Part shown: piece by piece, positions 1 through 12,941 of the stretch
Numbering within the stretch: the first letter of the stretch is position 1
Layout: the number at the start of each line of letters is the position of its first letter
NCBI GenBank assembly: GCA_964017045.1
Contig: OZ024808.1
Span: 25,164,396-25,228,395 of the forward strand
Direction: 5' to 3'
Length of the DNA: 64,000 nucleotides
Source: Omphiscola glabra
Taxonomy: Eukaryota; Mollusca; Gastropoda; Lymnaeidae
Notes under the pieces: model-generated
Told to the model about the DNA's origin: nothing
The model's database searches: none
The model's input: only the letters and a program-made list of their open reading frames with translations
Position numbers and translations under genes: made by a program

Positions 1-349
1 CCCCCCCCCCGAACCATATTGATATTCCAATGACCCACCCGTGTTTATACTGTAGATTTATTTCACCAACAATGCCAGAGAAAAAAGAGAAAACATGACG
101 CACCTATCGCATTTGTGATAATTTTTTTATGAATCTCATTTAGCAGAGTTATCTCGAATTTTATTTCGTGAAATCAGTGCCATCATATTTCTTTCATCTT
201 TCCATCGAAATACAGGAAAATCTGATTTTTTGTGGGCTTTTAAAAATAAAAGGAGGGTAGGGGGCTGAAAATTTGATTATTTGTGTTGTCATCAGTGTTC
301 AATAGTAGCAATCTATAAAAAGTAATTTATGTATTGCTCATTTTGTCAG

Positions 350-3300
350 GTGCCCTCACTAGTGAGCTCATTTCCCGGGTGAGTCACATTATTGAACAAG
401 CCAAAGCTATTGACTGTGGAGCAGGCGTTCCAGGTAAGGACCATTGGGTCTCGGCTTATGGCCTAAATCAAATGTTTTCACTGTGGGAGAAGTCGGTCAC
501 AGTGTAAACGACGGAGCAATTCGTCTAGTCAGAGTTATTTCATAAAGAAGACAAGAGCGAAAAAATGTCCAACTTTTGCGAGCTGCAGATAAAATCTATT
601 TTTTTGTCTTACCCAACAAAGCGTTTGTAGCAACACATTTTTTTTTTAAATTTTATTTTGTAAACGATGAAAAGAGCTCTGTGTTTGGTTAAATATACTA
701 AGATGAGGTTATATATTTGTATAGTAATATTAACTGCAATATTTCCACAGTTGAACAAGCCCAAATAGATGAGGTCATTAACCGGATTATCAACGCCATC
801 ACAAGTCACGGCAAAAAAGGTATATCTTCATACATAATAAATACGCAGTTATCTTGTTTCCCCTCGTGAAAATGGGAAAAACTCACGAGGAAATATTGTA
901 TTATACTAATTTTTTAGAAAAAGGACTCCATGAGGTACGACCACTTTAATTGTAGTTTGGGTGGGCGGTGTTCGCGGACAAAAGAGTAAATGAGATTTTT
1001 TCATCAACAGCATTAGCTTAGAATTAAAAATTGCAATTGTTTACCCCAATCGAGGTTTACATTTTTAACACCATTTTCCACATTTCTCTTCGTCAGATTA
1101 ATCAATTGGAATGGTTAATATTGTACCACAACGCATAGAATGTTCTCAACTTTAGATCAGAATAAAGTAGGAATTAGGTTAAAAAAGTTCTACGAAGGAG
1201 TTCAAACAAACACGCACACAAACACAATGAAAAAAAAATTCTCCCCAAAAAAGCCAGACGGTTGGACATCGTCCATTTCAAAGAAATTAAAATTTTATTT
1301 AAACATTGCCATTGTATATTTAAAAAAAAACGTTTAGAATTAAATAAAGAGCAATACATTTATACACGTTATTTTTCCCCCTTTTCAAACGATAACAATT
1401 TTTACTATTAATGCATTTTATCTTCGAACCGAGGCGGTGCAGTAACGTCATCCAGCAACATTGTTATCTACGCCATTTGTTTTACCCGCTGCCATTTGGC
1501 TTATCTTGGCGAGACTGGACGGTGTCTCTGCGTTAGATGCTCTGTGTCGAGTCTTTAGATCTTAGTATCTTCGTACTCATCTATCAATGACTAAAGATGT
1601 CCGCTTTGTTGGAATATGCCTCCTTATTCATCTCACTGGCCAGTGTAACCAATGACAACTAATACTGATACACCAACGCCAACCGGTTGGTTGTACGATA
1701 ATGTTTATTCTACAACAATTACTTAAATATGCTTGATATATATAACAATGAAGTCGTTCCAGCCAAACACACTAGGCAACATACTTTTCTACAACGCCAT
1801 CTATCCACTAAGATAAAAACAACGAAAACTAACACGTCGCTTAACCCTACCCAACTACGTCACTACGATCTCACACAATAGATACAGCTACACATATAAT
1901 CTCTAACTAACATCTTTTACGTACCAACCATAACAAAAGTGGTCTACACATAACAACAGTGATCTCATACCCTTGACAATCTGGACGTCTTTAAAACATT
2001 CCGCCAGATAAACAGTGTCCTATAAACAAAACACTTTAATAGAAGTGGCAACAAAGGCTCCCGCTACTCTTCTATCACCGCTAGTGTTTCCTGTATCAAC
2101 ACAACCGCCAGCAGGAACGACGTAAATAAAGTAATACACACAGGTGGGACGTGGAAACCGAGTCGCATGAGTGTATCGTACTGCTTCACGTGATAAATCT
2201 TTGCTCCGCCCAATCCTATATCATAATTTACCTTGCTGTATTTCTTACTTCTCCATCTACACAACATTATAGAAGTCAGCTGGCCCCTGTTATTATCATT
2301 TAACATGGTCAATCCTTGCAGGTAAACTGGAGACAGACGCCGTAGAGCTAAACCGTGCATTTTACCTGTGGGATGGATTAGCTGATTACTTGGATACAAT
2401 AAATGGTAAGCTATTTCAATAACTGGCTGATTACTTGGATACTATAAATGGTAAGTTATGTCAATGACTAGCTGATTACTTGGGTGATATAAATTGTATG
2501 TTATTTTAAAGAATAGCTTATTAATTTGATGATATAAATTGTAGAATCTGTCAATAATTGGCTGATTACTTGGAGGATATAAATTGTAGGTTCTGTAAAT
2601 AATTGGCTGATTACTTGGAGGATATAAATTGTAGGTTCTGTAAATAATTGGCTGATTACTTGGAGGATATAAATTGTAGGTTATGTCGAAGACTGGCTGA
2701 TTCCTCGGTGGATGTAAACGGTACGTCCTTTCAATGAGTGGCTGATCACTTGGCTTAAATAAAAAGTAGTTTATATAAATAACTGGCTGATTACTTGGTG
2801 GATATAAATGGAAGGTTATGAAAAAGGCTCACACATTAATGCGCGGATATAAATTGTGGGTTATAAAACTAAAAGCCACAATGAACCTCGATTTATGTCC
2901 CTTTTGTCTGTGTGTGCTTCCCTCTCTCACTCTCACTCACACAATCTGTTTATCTGTTTCATTGTAAACTATCTATCTGTGTGTGTGTGTGTGTGTGTTT
3001 AATTAAAGAAGGGGAAATCGGCTTTTTAACAAACTAAGCGTGATTTATTTAATGTGTTTTATCTGTTTAACAAGAGGAACACATCTTCTTATACATCTTA
3101 TCTTCACAGCTAGTGGTAATCATGAACGCCTCTGCGAAGCTGTGACGGCTGTCTGGGGTTCTGGTCAAACGATTCTTGATACAATCAAAGGCTTGGGTAA
3201 ACATTTGTTTAATCAATTTTTAAAATAAACAACGACACACATTGGAAGTAAATGGTGACGACAGTCCTCATTGTTGTGTCTGTTGAGAACTGTGTCCCAT

Positions 3301-5086
3301 GTGTCTTTAGGTCTCATGGGTCTGTTTTTGAAGGACATTGAATGCTGTCCCATGACCTAATAGGTTGTTTGTTGAGGACTGTGAAGGCTGTCCCATGACC
3401 TTATAGGTCGTTTGTTGAGGAATGTGAACGTTGTCCCATGACCTAATAGGTCGTTTATTGAGGAATGTGAATGTTGTCCCATGACCTAATATGTCGTTTA
3501 TTGAGGACTGTGAATGCTGTCCCATGACCTAATAGGTCGTTTGTTGAGACTGTGAACGGTGTCCCATGACGTAATAGGTTGTTTGTTGAGGAATGTGAAC
3601 GGTGTCTTCACACTTTTAGTCTGTTTTTTTAGGGCTGTTTATAATATAGTCAGGCTGTATTTGTCTATAAATGTTGAATTGAGACCTTATTGGTTTATTG
3701 TTTGGTAACTTTTAATGGTATCTTCAGACATCATCGATCTGGTTTTTTTAGGACTACACCCAATTGCATTGCAACTTTATAATAACTTTCGTTCAAGTGA
3801 AACAATAGCAATTTAAAACAACAATTGGAACGCTAAAATAAACAAAGCAAAATTCATTACATGACCAAGTGTCAAGTTAAAAGGATCAATTAATTTCAGA
3901 GTGGACTTAAGGCAGGCAAAAGTCTTTATTTAATTTTTGTATTATATTTTTTTTAGCTTAAAGCAGTAGTCGGGAAATCGCATGCGGCTCTTTATGGACC
4001 TGAGTGAAGCTCGGCCAGTCGGCCACAAATCGAGTTTTACTCCAAAGAACATGGTTCTTGACAGGTTCTTGAAATGAAATGTGGGTCTCAAACATTTTTT
4101 TAATCATCCTGCTGCTGATCTTTGCCTCTTTGACTAGTCTGTATGCCGACCACTGACTTAAATGCTTTTTTAAAATATTGAATGGATAGACTACAATAAT
4201 GTGTAAAAACTGCCAAACGTGTGCGATTAGATCAGTAGTACCTTTGGTTTATAGCGTATAAACCTTATTAGTACAAGTAGGAACACAGGTTCCGAAAAGA
4301 AATCTGAAATAATCAAATAATATATTTATTTTTTTTAATTTTCAGGGGAGACGATTATTACATTTACTTTTGACAATGTTGAAAATTCCGAATCAGGTAA
4401 ATAAAAATAATTAATAATAATTAAAAAAAGATTGTTTTCCTTTTTACAAATTTCTATCTTTATTTTTTTCTTTTATCTTTTTCTCTTTATTTCTATTTCT
4501 ATTGTTCAAATTGCTATAATTTCTGTTATTTTTATAGCAATGCTGTTGAATGAAATTCAGACTTTAAAATTGTGTGAGAAAAAGATAAGCTATACCATGT
4601 GAGAGTAATATATAAAAATATATATATATATAAAAATTATTATTTGATTATACTGGTAATATAAATCAGCTACTGAGATTAAAGAAGTAGTCGATTAAAA
4701 AATGCAAGTGCTCTTTTTTTTAAAAAATGTTTCCTTTTACAATCACTGGGGTAAATGATCTGTTGAGTATGTCTAGTGTCGTCATCTTTCTGTGCGGTGT
4801 AAGTTTGATGAATGAGTAAAATGTTTGTAAAAGTGTACATTTTGAACATATTAATCTTTCGGGGTTCTTGACCAATGTGCAAAGTGTTTAACAAATGAAA
4901 GGCTATCAATTCTTATCTGCCATTGAAGTTTTGAGTTGACATCGAATCACCTCAAATGGTTACCTATTGACATCATACACCTCACACTCTCTAGGAAAGT
5001 CCAAGCGTACAGTCTGTATAGGAATTAAAATTGGTCGTTTCTGTGCTGGCTTCCCCTGGGGGAAGCGTGCGGCTTCAACTTTATAA
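350..5086 (+). CDS. Gene A: secreted preproprotein paralog, 5' part outside window (exons 3-8)
   Basis: Six exons are visible: 350-433, 751-819, 2322-2405, 3110-3196, 4346-4396 and 4995-5086 (stop TAA 5084-5086). Each has AG before and GT after, and every junction is phase 1. They match exons 3-8 of gene B in order, length (84, 69, 84, 87, 51, 92 nt) and reading frame. Exons 1-2 should lie left of the window: base 11 here equals base 16487 in B, 470 bases after B exon 2 starts. The product has a Cys in exon 3 (IDCGAG), one in exon 6 (RLCEAV) and two in exon 8 (VCIGIKIGRFC), the latter after a basic KSKR. No frameshift or stop is seen, so it looks functional. Exon 8 differs from B at 12 of 30 residues. 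The family is not recognised. The polyadenylation signal is at 5182-5187. Confidence 0.85.
1656..1891. other. Intron 4 island (gene A), identical to gene B 18141-18376
   Basis: Read by eye, these 236 bases are identical to 18141-18376, while the 66 bases just before differ at about seven positions. On the minus strand it holds a TATA-like run (TATATATCAAG) followed by AATAAA, as an old solo LTR would. No ORF. It could be an LTR remnant, a conserved regulatory element or a gene-conversion tract. Confidence 0.6.
2381..2815 (+). repeat. 45-bp tandem repeat derived from the exon 5/donor junction (gene A)
   Basis: Starts inside exon 5 (GCTGATTACTTGG) and repeats about nine times into intron 5. 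Units carry versions of ATAAATGGTAAG, i.e. the end of exon 5 and its splice donor. Later units decay to AAATTGTAGG. Confidence 0.8.
2970..3000. repeat. GT microsatellite (gene A intron 5)
   Basis: (TG)n run; the matching run in B intron 5 is at about 19719-19752 and is interrupted. Confidence 0.8.
3295..3611. repeat. 43-bp minisatellite in gene A intron 6 (about 7 copies)
   Basis: Core GTCCCATGACCTAATAGGTC followed by GTTTGTTGAGGAATGTGAAT. Minus-strand open frames reading MGQHSHSS... are shadows of the repeat. Confidence 0.85.
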
Positions 5087-5181
5087 CTGACCGATGAATG
5101 TCAACCACACTGAACTGATGACATTTCGTTTTGAATCGTAAAACGGGAATTTGCTGTGAAGGAAAAGTGGTTTAAGTACAT

Positions 5182-5187
5182 AATAAA
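5182..5187 (+). terminator. Gene A polyadenylation signal AATAAA
   Basis: AATAAA lies 96 bases after the stop, within a 3' UTR that aligns with that of B (shared ACTGACCGATGA after the stop and GTACATAATAAA). Confidence 0.65.
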
Positions 5188-5239
5188 GGTATTCTTGAAA
5201 ATTTTGATTGGTTTTGTTTTTAAGTTCTTTCCTAAGTTT

Positions 5240-5425
5240 GTTCTAACTTCAGTAACAATTGTTACATGCATGATGAAATGAATCGCTTGCCGACAAAGTA
5301 CAGGATCAGTGGGTAACTATTGTTACATGCATGATGAAATGAATCTCTTACCGACAACGTACAGGATTGGTGGGTAACTATTGCTACATGCATGATGAAG
5401 TGAACCTCTTACCGAAAGAGTCCAG
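5240..5425. repeat. Short tandem repeat, gene A 3' flank
   Basis: Three units of about 65 bp containing GTTACATGCATGATGAA(A/G)TGAA. The equivalent place in B (23372-23490) instead expanded a 24-bp piece (ACTATTGTTACTTTAACTTC). Confidence 0.7.
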
Positions 5426-5440
5426 GATTCGTTGCCGTCG

Positions 5441-5624
5441 CACAAGCGTAGCTAGACTGTTTGGCACCAGGGGACAAGATTCATTTGAAAGAGCCCGACC
5501 CCTCTCAACTCTCAAACCCATTTTTTCCTAAAAAAATAATATCAAAGCACATAATGGCGGCCCTAGCAAGTCTGGGGCCCAGGGACATCTGTCTACCCTC
5601 TCCCCCCTCTTAGCTACTCCTCTT
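5441..5624. mobile_element. CAGAGGCGTA-family TIR element (MITE), gene A 3' flank
   Basis: Ends are inverted: CACAAGCGTAGCTAG on the left and TTAGCTACTCCTCTT on the right. The flanking 8-mers TGCCGTCG and GGCTGTCG match at 6 of 8, as expected for an old hAT-type target duplication. The same insertion sits in the B flank at 23543-23715. Confidence 0.65.
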
Positions 5625-6551
5625 GGCTGTCGTTAAAAATCTTTCAATAATTTAAATTTAATAAATAATTACACTATTGTTTGTATTATGCATGTACTGT
5701 GCATGTATTGTGTATGCATTTATGTGAGTGAATCTACATTATCAAAGTAAAAAAATATAAAAACAGTGCCCATAAACTGACTTGAGGAGAAGCATGATAT
5801 GTAATCAGCTTTGCTGCAGACTGCATCTCGATTTTATTTTAATTTGAAACAACAGCAACAAAAATATCTTCCTTTAATTGGCTTCAAGCGTTGGCATGGA
5901 TTGCTTTGAATATTTCCACCCCGACGTTATATTTATAAGATTTAGAAAATATTTTTAAAAATACAGTTAGTGCTGCCTTTTCGAGTGAACCATGTTCTGC
6001 TAATGAAGTGGCCCCTGAGACAGTAGTGCATCCGCTAACTGCGTGCCCCGCTTTGTAGGCTGTAGAGGAGGCCAGGCAGGCGGGAAGGGGGGGGGGGGGG
6101 GGTTCCTACGTTCAGACGGTGGTACATGGCACAGGTTAACAGATTGAGCAGGTTGCCATTGTAATATCCTCTGCTTTAAGAACATAAGCTCAAGGTCCTA
6201 CCAGAATATTTGCGTTAGTATAACGATTTATTTACAAGGATTTGATCGTGCAAAATCTGGTTCAGATCCATTTTTTCAATCTCTATAATTAACATTGGTA
6301 TATACATTCACACATTACCCTTTATAATGTAGAAAATATAGAAATCGAATAAGAAAAAGGTGGTTAAATAATTTTAGGGTGATCGAGGAGGAAATTATTT
6401 GTTAAAAACGGATTTCAAATGAGATCTACTGACAAAGAGAGCGATATATACATCATCAACAATGTTTATTTCAGAAATGTTCCCCCGGTGGTGGGGGGGG
6501 GGGGGGTAGCACTGCAGATGTTCGGGGGCATTAGTGCCAGTTGTCAGTGGC

Positions 6552-6720
6552 CAGAGGCGTAGCTAAGGTGGCAGATAGGACTTACATCCCTGGGTGCAAG
6601 ACTAGCGGGGGGAGGGCTTAGATGGTATTTAATGGTTGAAAAAAATGAGTTTCGGAGTTGGAGGAGTGTGTAGTAAAAATGGGTCTTGTTCCTTGACGCC
6701 AAACTGTATATACGCCCCTG
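6552..6720. mobile_element. CAGAGGCGTA-family TIR element (MITE)
   Basis: Starts CAGAGGCGTAGCTAAGG and ends TACGCCCCTG. The interior (GGCAGATAGGACTTACATCC ... CTTAGATGG) is the reverse complement of the element at 50831-50996. No clear target duplication. Confidence 0.65.
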
Positions 6721-6804
6721 CTAGTATCGTCAAAATAAGGCGAATAAGGTGGTCCACTCAGGTGTCACTTTTTCTTTATGTGCAGATGTGGCATTTTCGG
6801 ACAA

Positions 6805-7035
6805 CATAACATGGCAATACTGGCCTTATCAAACAGTGAGATCCCCATTATAACATGGCCATACTGGCCTTATCAAACAGTCAGATCCCTAGTATGACAT
6901 GGCCATACTAGCGCTGATCATACAGCGAGATCCCCAGTATAACATGGCCATGCTAGCGCTGATCAAACAGTCAGATCCTCAGTATAACATGGCCATGCTA
7001 GCGCTGATTAAAAAGTGAGATCCTCAGTATAAAAT
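6805..7035. repeat. 45-bp tandem repeat
   Basis: About five units of AACATGGCCATACTAGCGCT followed by GATCAAACAGTCAGATCC. It directly precedes the RT remnant at 7.04 kb. Confidence 0.75.
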
Positions 7036-7039
7036 AGAT

Positions 7040-8460
7040 CCCGCAGGGAAAGTCTGCTTGACTTATTGTGGTTGTACAAATTTTACAAAGATGCGGCTTA
7101 GATAATACCAAAATGGGATCCTTGGTTTTCGGTTAGCCCAGATTTTGGATAAAGGGGTCATTTCCACACGAAAATACAAAAAAAATTTGTATCCCAGTGT
7201 CCCAGATATACTTGTCTTGTAGTGAAGGCCAGGTATCCCTTTGTCGTTAACGGATCTATCGGCAGCGTCGATACGCTTGACCATTGTATGCTTCTTTAAC
7301 ATCTGCAAAATACGTTCTGTTTCACGGATACCGTCCTGAGATGGTTCCGCTCATATCTGACAAATCGGGTCCAATCAGTTATCGCAAACGACTTGACAAA
7401 CAAGAAATCATTTAATGAATTCGGAGTACCTCAGGACTCGGTCTTAGGACCGGTGCTTTTCACTATGTACGTTCAGCCCCTGAGTGCAGTGATCAAGCAG
7501 TTTGACATGGTATATCACATGTTCGCGGATGATACCCAACTTCAGAAATCCGTGATCCCCTCTCAGTTCCCTCGGCTTTTTAATTTGACACAGAAGACAG
7601 TGGAGTCAGTTGAGCACTGGATGACAATAAACAATTTCAAATTGATCGATCAAAAGACTGAGCTGATCCCCATTGCTACCGCACAAAAGCTAAAATCTTT
7701 AAAAAATACACCATCCATTAATCTCTCCGGCGTGCAGATTGAGTTTGCTCAAACATAGCAAAACCTGGGTGTCTACGTAGACAGAACACTAACGATGCAA
7801 AATCACATAAACATGATTTGCAAGGCGATTTTTCTGGAGCTGCGCAGAATTAGTCATATCAGACCTTTCTTAACGTTGGATGCTTCAAGGATGCTAATGT
7901 CTGCATTCGTGCTATCACGCATGGACATCTGCAATGCTCTCATGGTGGGTCTTCCAGCTACGCTCCTTGATAAAATTCAAAAGCACAGAATAATGCTGCT
8001 CGCATCGTTCTTCGAAAACTAAATTCGACCATGCTAAAACTCTTCCGAGAGAACTGCATTGGCTGCCTGTCCGCACTCGCATAGAGTACAAAATTACAAC
8101 TCTGTGCTACCGCTGCTTGCATGACCTAACGCCGTCCTATCTCCAAGTGCTATTGACGCCTTATGTTACCACTGGACAACTACGATCATCCGATAGTTGC
8201 AAACTCTCGATACCGAGTGTTCGCCTTGAGACTTACGGAAAGCGCACCCTTCCTGACGCTCTTAGAAACAGCCAGACACTGGAGTCCTTCAAAGCAAATG
8301 TAAAAACTCATCTCTTTCGCAAACACCTTCTGGGGTGAAGTTGTCTGCCATCTTTTCCAGCTAGTTATTATCTCCTAGATTGGTTTTTGTACTGCGCTTC
8401 GAGCCTTTGGGGATGAAATGGGATTTTTTTTTTCAAAATGATGTTTATTATTATTAAGTT
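7040..8460 (+). pseudogene. CR1/L2/Jockey-type non-LTR retrotransposon RT remnant
   Basis: Broken reverse transcriptase in several frames. The palm region is degraded near 7255-7290 (residues like SVDTLDHCMLL); then comes WFRSYLTNRVQSV, the block VPQDSVLGPVLF and the catalytic FADDTQ (7522-7539). After a stop at 7756-7758 the thumb continues, then ELHWLPVRTRIEYKI and a C-terminal FKANVKTHLFRKHLLG ending at 8338. The 3' end has TGTACTGCGCTTCGAGCCT and a (TTA)n tail at 8447-8456, as in the element at 29.7 kb. No endonuclease domain, so 5'-truncated and dead. Confidence 0.85.
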
Positions 8461-8464
8461 ATAT

Positions 8465-8875
8465 GAGAATTACTCCTGGTCTGGTCACTGGTTGTACCAT
8501 GCGTATCTATCCTGGATTGTGCAAGATGGGAATACTTGAATTTTTATCACGTATTTCTTATACGCTGATTCTCCAAAATAAAAAAATATAAAAAATTTTT
8601 TTTTAGTTCAATCCATCTTTTGTTTTTTACACTAAGCTGTATTGTTGTTATAAATGTTTCAATTTGTCTGTTTAGAGAATAACCAGTATTTCTTCCAAAC
8701 TAAGAGGTAGGTTTGGGTTAGATGTATTCGTAGCAATAATGTAAACGAATGACAAAGAAAAAAATGGAAATAAAAGTGCCAGGATCCGATCGACGTGCCC
8801 TTTGTGATAGTATGCATGGATGACGATTATTGTTGTGTGTGCATTGAGGGAACTTTGTACTTGCACGTAGTCTTC
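8465..8875. other. No gene recognised
   Basis: AT-rich sequence between the RT remnant and the gag remnant; only short shadow ORFs. Confidence 0.5.
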
Positions 8876-8877
8876 TT

Positions 8878-9475
8878 GATCACCCGGAATCTGCTGTCAC
8901 TACCTGTACACCACTTTCATCACTCATTAGTTTGATCTGCCGCCCCATTGTCTCCGCTGCCCTACATATGTTTTCTGCCTTAATGAGGGTCAGGTCAGAC
9001 TCTCTAAGTAGTCTAGCTCTGACGTTGTCATACTTGATATCTATTACATTTTTTGTCATTTATCAACGAGTCTTTAAGACTACCGGATTCATATGACTTT
9101 GCCTTGAGTTTTATGTAGGTTAAAAACTATCAAATGTTTCTCAGTCATTTTAAATTCTTGAAAAAATAATCATATGTCTTTCATTTGCTACATTCTTTCT
9201 TGGTAAACAGAGATTCTCATTTTTTTTTCAAATATACAATCAACTGCTTGGAAAGAATTATTTATGTCATATTCTTCACATCTTCGCCAGTCCACTGGAA
9301 CTTATTGACAACTTTAACTGCTTCCTGGCCTATCACATACAGTAAAGTTATGCTCTACACCACTTTACTCTTGGTATCCAGTCAACTTGCTGTCTTCTAA
9401 ATGTTAAATGACAGCTAGAATCTTTTCCAATGCACAGCAACATTTCCGTTAAATTCTAGCTGTTGTGGCGGGTGG
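8878..9475 (-). pseudogene. Ty3/gypsy-type retrotransposon gag remnant
   Basis: Read on the minus strand with frameshifts, pieces fit gypsy-type gag: FNGNVAVHWKRF near 9455-9420, VIGQEAVKV and NKFQWTGED near 9335-9275, LKDSLINDK near 9075, and RARLLRESDLTL..AENICRAAE near 9020-8955. Stops and frameshifts are frequent. Downstream pol is absent. Order and orientation agree with the LTR at 9496-9675. Confidence 0.65.
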
Positions 9476-9495
9476 AGTCGGTCCATCTGTCACCA

Positions 9496-9675
9496 TGTAA
9501 TAGTTAAATACGATGACAACTCGTCTGTGTAACAGCAAATCTTTATTATTTATTCTACATTCTCTTTATATCACATGATCACTCTCTCCATTTATCCAAC
9601 CAATATTCACACATTAAGCTTCTAAACATTCATTAAAACAACTCACCACATCTGTCCTACTAAATGACAATAACA
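9496..9675 (-). mobile_element. Candidate LTR of the gypsy-like remnant
   Basis: On the minus strand it begins TGTTATTGTC and ends TTACA, and is followed by TGGTGACAGATGG, a plausible primer-binding site. Inside it has GATATAAAG (TATA-like), then AATAAATAATAAAG (polyA-like). The gag remnant follows in the right orientation. Only one LTR is seen. Confidence 0.5.
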
Positions 9676-10110
9676 CAAAAACACAGGCCTAATAGACACA
9701 CAAAGCCACAGGCCTGTTGGACACACAAAATCATAGGCCTATTGGACACACAAAGCCACTGCCTATCGGGCACAGAAAAACCGTAGGACTATCGAACACA
9801 CAAAGCCAAAGGCCTATTGGACACACAAAATCATATGCCTATTGTCCACACAAAAGCATAGGCCTATCCCACACACAAAACCATAGGCCTGTTATACACA
9901 CAAAGCAACAGGCGTATCGGACACACAAAGCCATAGGCGTATCGGACACACAAAGCCATAGGCCTATCGGTCACACTAAGCCATAGGCCTATCGGACACC
10001 AAAACCGTAGGTCTGTTAGACACACAAAACCAAAAGCCTATCGGACACACAAAGTCATAGGCCTATCGACATACAAAACAATAGGCCTATCAAACACGCA
10101 AAACCATATT
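9660..10110. repeat. 25-bp minisatellite
   Basis: About 18 units of GGACACACAAAGCCATAGGC plus CTATC. The 89-residue open frame at 9717-9986 is a repeat shadow. Confidence 0.85.
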
Positions 10111-10700
10111 GCATATGTTTTATTTCACGTTTGTGAACTAACCAGTCGGGAATTATATTTTGCACTCTATTGAATGCACTATTGAGCCATACTTTCTTTC
10201 AAATTAATATAATTATATGTGACATAAATCATGTTGAGTAGGGAGGCCCGGTGGGGAATAGGAAGCAGCCGGAAATGGAAGCCGTCGCACCACAGTAAAA
10301 TATATAAGATAATACATGTAGCCCGCTAAACATTGGGGCCAGCAATGCGTGAACTGCTCAACTACAAAAGTTACTTGACAAACATGAATTCAAGTAACGC
10401 ACATTTAAGAATCCCAATGTTTGCTACACCCCTTCCCCCCATGATACGTAACTGCACACTTTTTATTTCACACCCATGAACTATATTAAATATTCTGATG
10501 TCCCAAAAACTTTTAAATCGAATATTCATTTCACCATACTTAGACTGAGACGATTTTGTTTTCCGAAAAAAAAAAAAAATTAAATGCCAAATGCAGTTAC
10601 GTTATTTAAATCAAAATATATAATTTAGCGTAGTTTTCGGAAATTATATTTTGCGCTTTATTGAACTCAATATTGAACAATACTTTCTTTCAAACACAGT
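10111..10700. other. No gene recognised
   Basis: AT-rich unique sequence. Near-copies of AATTATATTTTGC / TACTTTCTTTCAAA occur at about 10150-10205 and 10640-10695, suggesting a small local duplication. Confidence 0.4.
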
Positions 10701-11225
<525 letters not shown>

Positions 11226-11689
11226 GTTTCATTGATACATAGATAGTATGATATATGGATATATGGATGGATGGATAAATGTAGGGATTGATGGATGGAT
11301 GGATGGATGAATGGATAGATGGATGGATAGTGAACTTACAACCGTTCAGTCTTGCACATTTCAGTTCCTTGACTCCGGGCAAGAGACTCTCACTTAAGCC
11401 TGTGACGTAGGCAGCGTGTATCATTTAACTTATAAAAAATAAATAAATAAAGATATGAGATTAGTTTTCTCATTAAATATATGTTAAAGAAAGTTGAAAA
11501 CGCCCATGAAAAAGGCCAGGAGCTCTATTCTCACCCCAATTTCCATTACGCGAACTGCGCTACAGAATGAGAGATACTATAAATAGACTGATTACTAATA
11601 TAACTATTGCGTCATGCTTTAGCAAAAACATCAGAAAAATAGGTCAACAAAGAAAATAATACCCGGCATGTTATGTTTCTTTTCATCTC

Positions 11690-12312
11690 ACTCCTACATC
11701 ACAAACCATTATCCCCTACATCACAAACCATTGTCACCCTAGATAACAAGCTAATGTCTCTTAAATAACATGTCATTGTCCCCTACATCACAAGACATTG
11801 TCCTCTTCATCAAAAGCCATTGACCCCCTACATTACAAGCAATTTTCCCCTTACATCACAAGCCATTGTCCCCTTACATCACAAGCCATTGTCCCCTTAC
11901 ATCACAAGCCATTGTCCTCTTCATTAAAAGCCATTGACCCCCTACATAACAAGCCATTTTTCCACAACATCACAAGCATATTCCCCCTACATCACAAGCC
12001 AATGTCCTCCTACATCGCAAGCCATTAATCCCCAAATCAAAATCCTTTTTCCCCCTACATCACAAGCTTTTTTCCCCCTACATCACAAGCCATTTTGCTC
12101 TTCATCAAAGCCATTGAACCTCTACAAAACAAGCCATTTCCCCCTACATCACAAGCATTTTCCCCATACATCACAAGCCATTGTCACCCTACATCACAAG
12201 CCATTGTCCCCTACATCAAAAGCCTTTTCCCCATACATCACTTGCCAGTGTCCCCCTACATGACAAGGCATTGTCCCCCTACATCAAAAGATATTGTCCC
12301 CTACATCACAAG
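11690..12312. repeat. 21-23-bp minisatellite
   Basis: About 28 units of CCCCTACATCACAAGCCATTG with single-base length changes. Overlapping plus-strand frames here are shadows. Confidence 0.85.
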
Positions 12313-12795
12313 ATATTACATAGCTGCAGACAAACTGCCAGCAAACAAATCATTATGATGGCCAGAGCAAGTAATATCGATTTTACTCGATCAAATCAAT
12401 TAGTGAGAGTATTAGAAGCTGTGAACAACAATCTATTAGAATAACACAAAAAGAATCAAGATAGGCGAATCTTTGAACTCATCTATCGACGCGACTAAAA
12501 AGTCTTAGTTATGCTTCAAGGGAAATATCGTAGTCACCTACTTTTTTGTTCTACAAAGTGAAATCAAACGAACGATACTTGCATGGTTTCAGAAGATATA
12601 TTATTTCAAAAATTGGTTTTCAAATCCGTAGTCGATTTCAAGCTTTAAAAAGTTGAGGTGATTAGACGATTTCGAATACGTTTCTTGCTCCGAGGAGTTT
12701 TTTTTAATCTAGGCGTGAACGTTCATTAACTTGGAGTCGTTCAGTTAATTTATCATTAACTTAGTTCTAATTATTTGTTTATATTATTTTTTTCA
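12313..12795. other. Upstream region of gene B
   Basis: Unique AT-rich sequence with no ORF of note; presumably holds distal regulatory sequence of gene B. Confidence 0.4.
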
Positions 12796-12846
12796 TACAT
12801 CAAGAGATGACGTAACAGTCTGTGCTGCTGCATTATGGTATAAAAG
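12796..12846 (+). promoter_or_regulatory. Gene B core promoter: shared motif, TGACGTAA site, TATA box
   Basis: TACATCAAGAGATG is at 12796-12809, a CRE-like TGACGTAA at 12808-12815 and TATAAAAG at 12839-12846. The TATA starts 103 bases before the ATG. Gene C has the same 14-base motif and a TATA box at almost the same spacing, which argues for a real core promoter. Transcription would start near 12870. Confidence 0.75.
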
Positions 12847-12941
12847 TCCCTTGACTCTCTTGTAGAGCTTAATTTAACCTTTTGACCTGCTCTAGTCAGA
12901 TCTGTTCTATTCTGTCTCCAGCCAAACGCTCAACTTGAACC

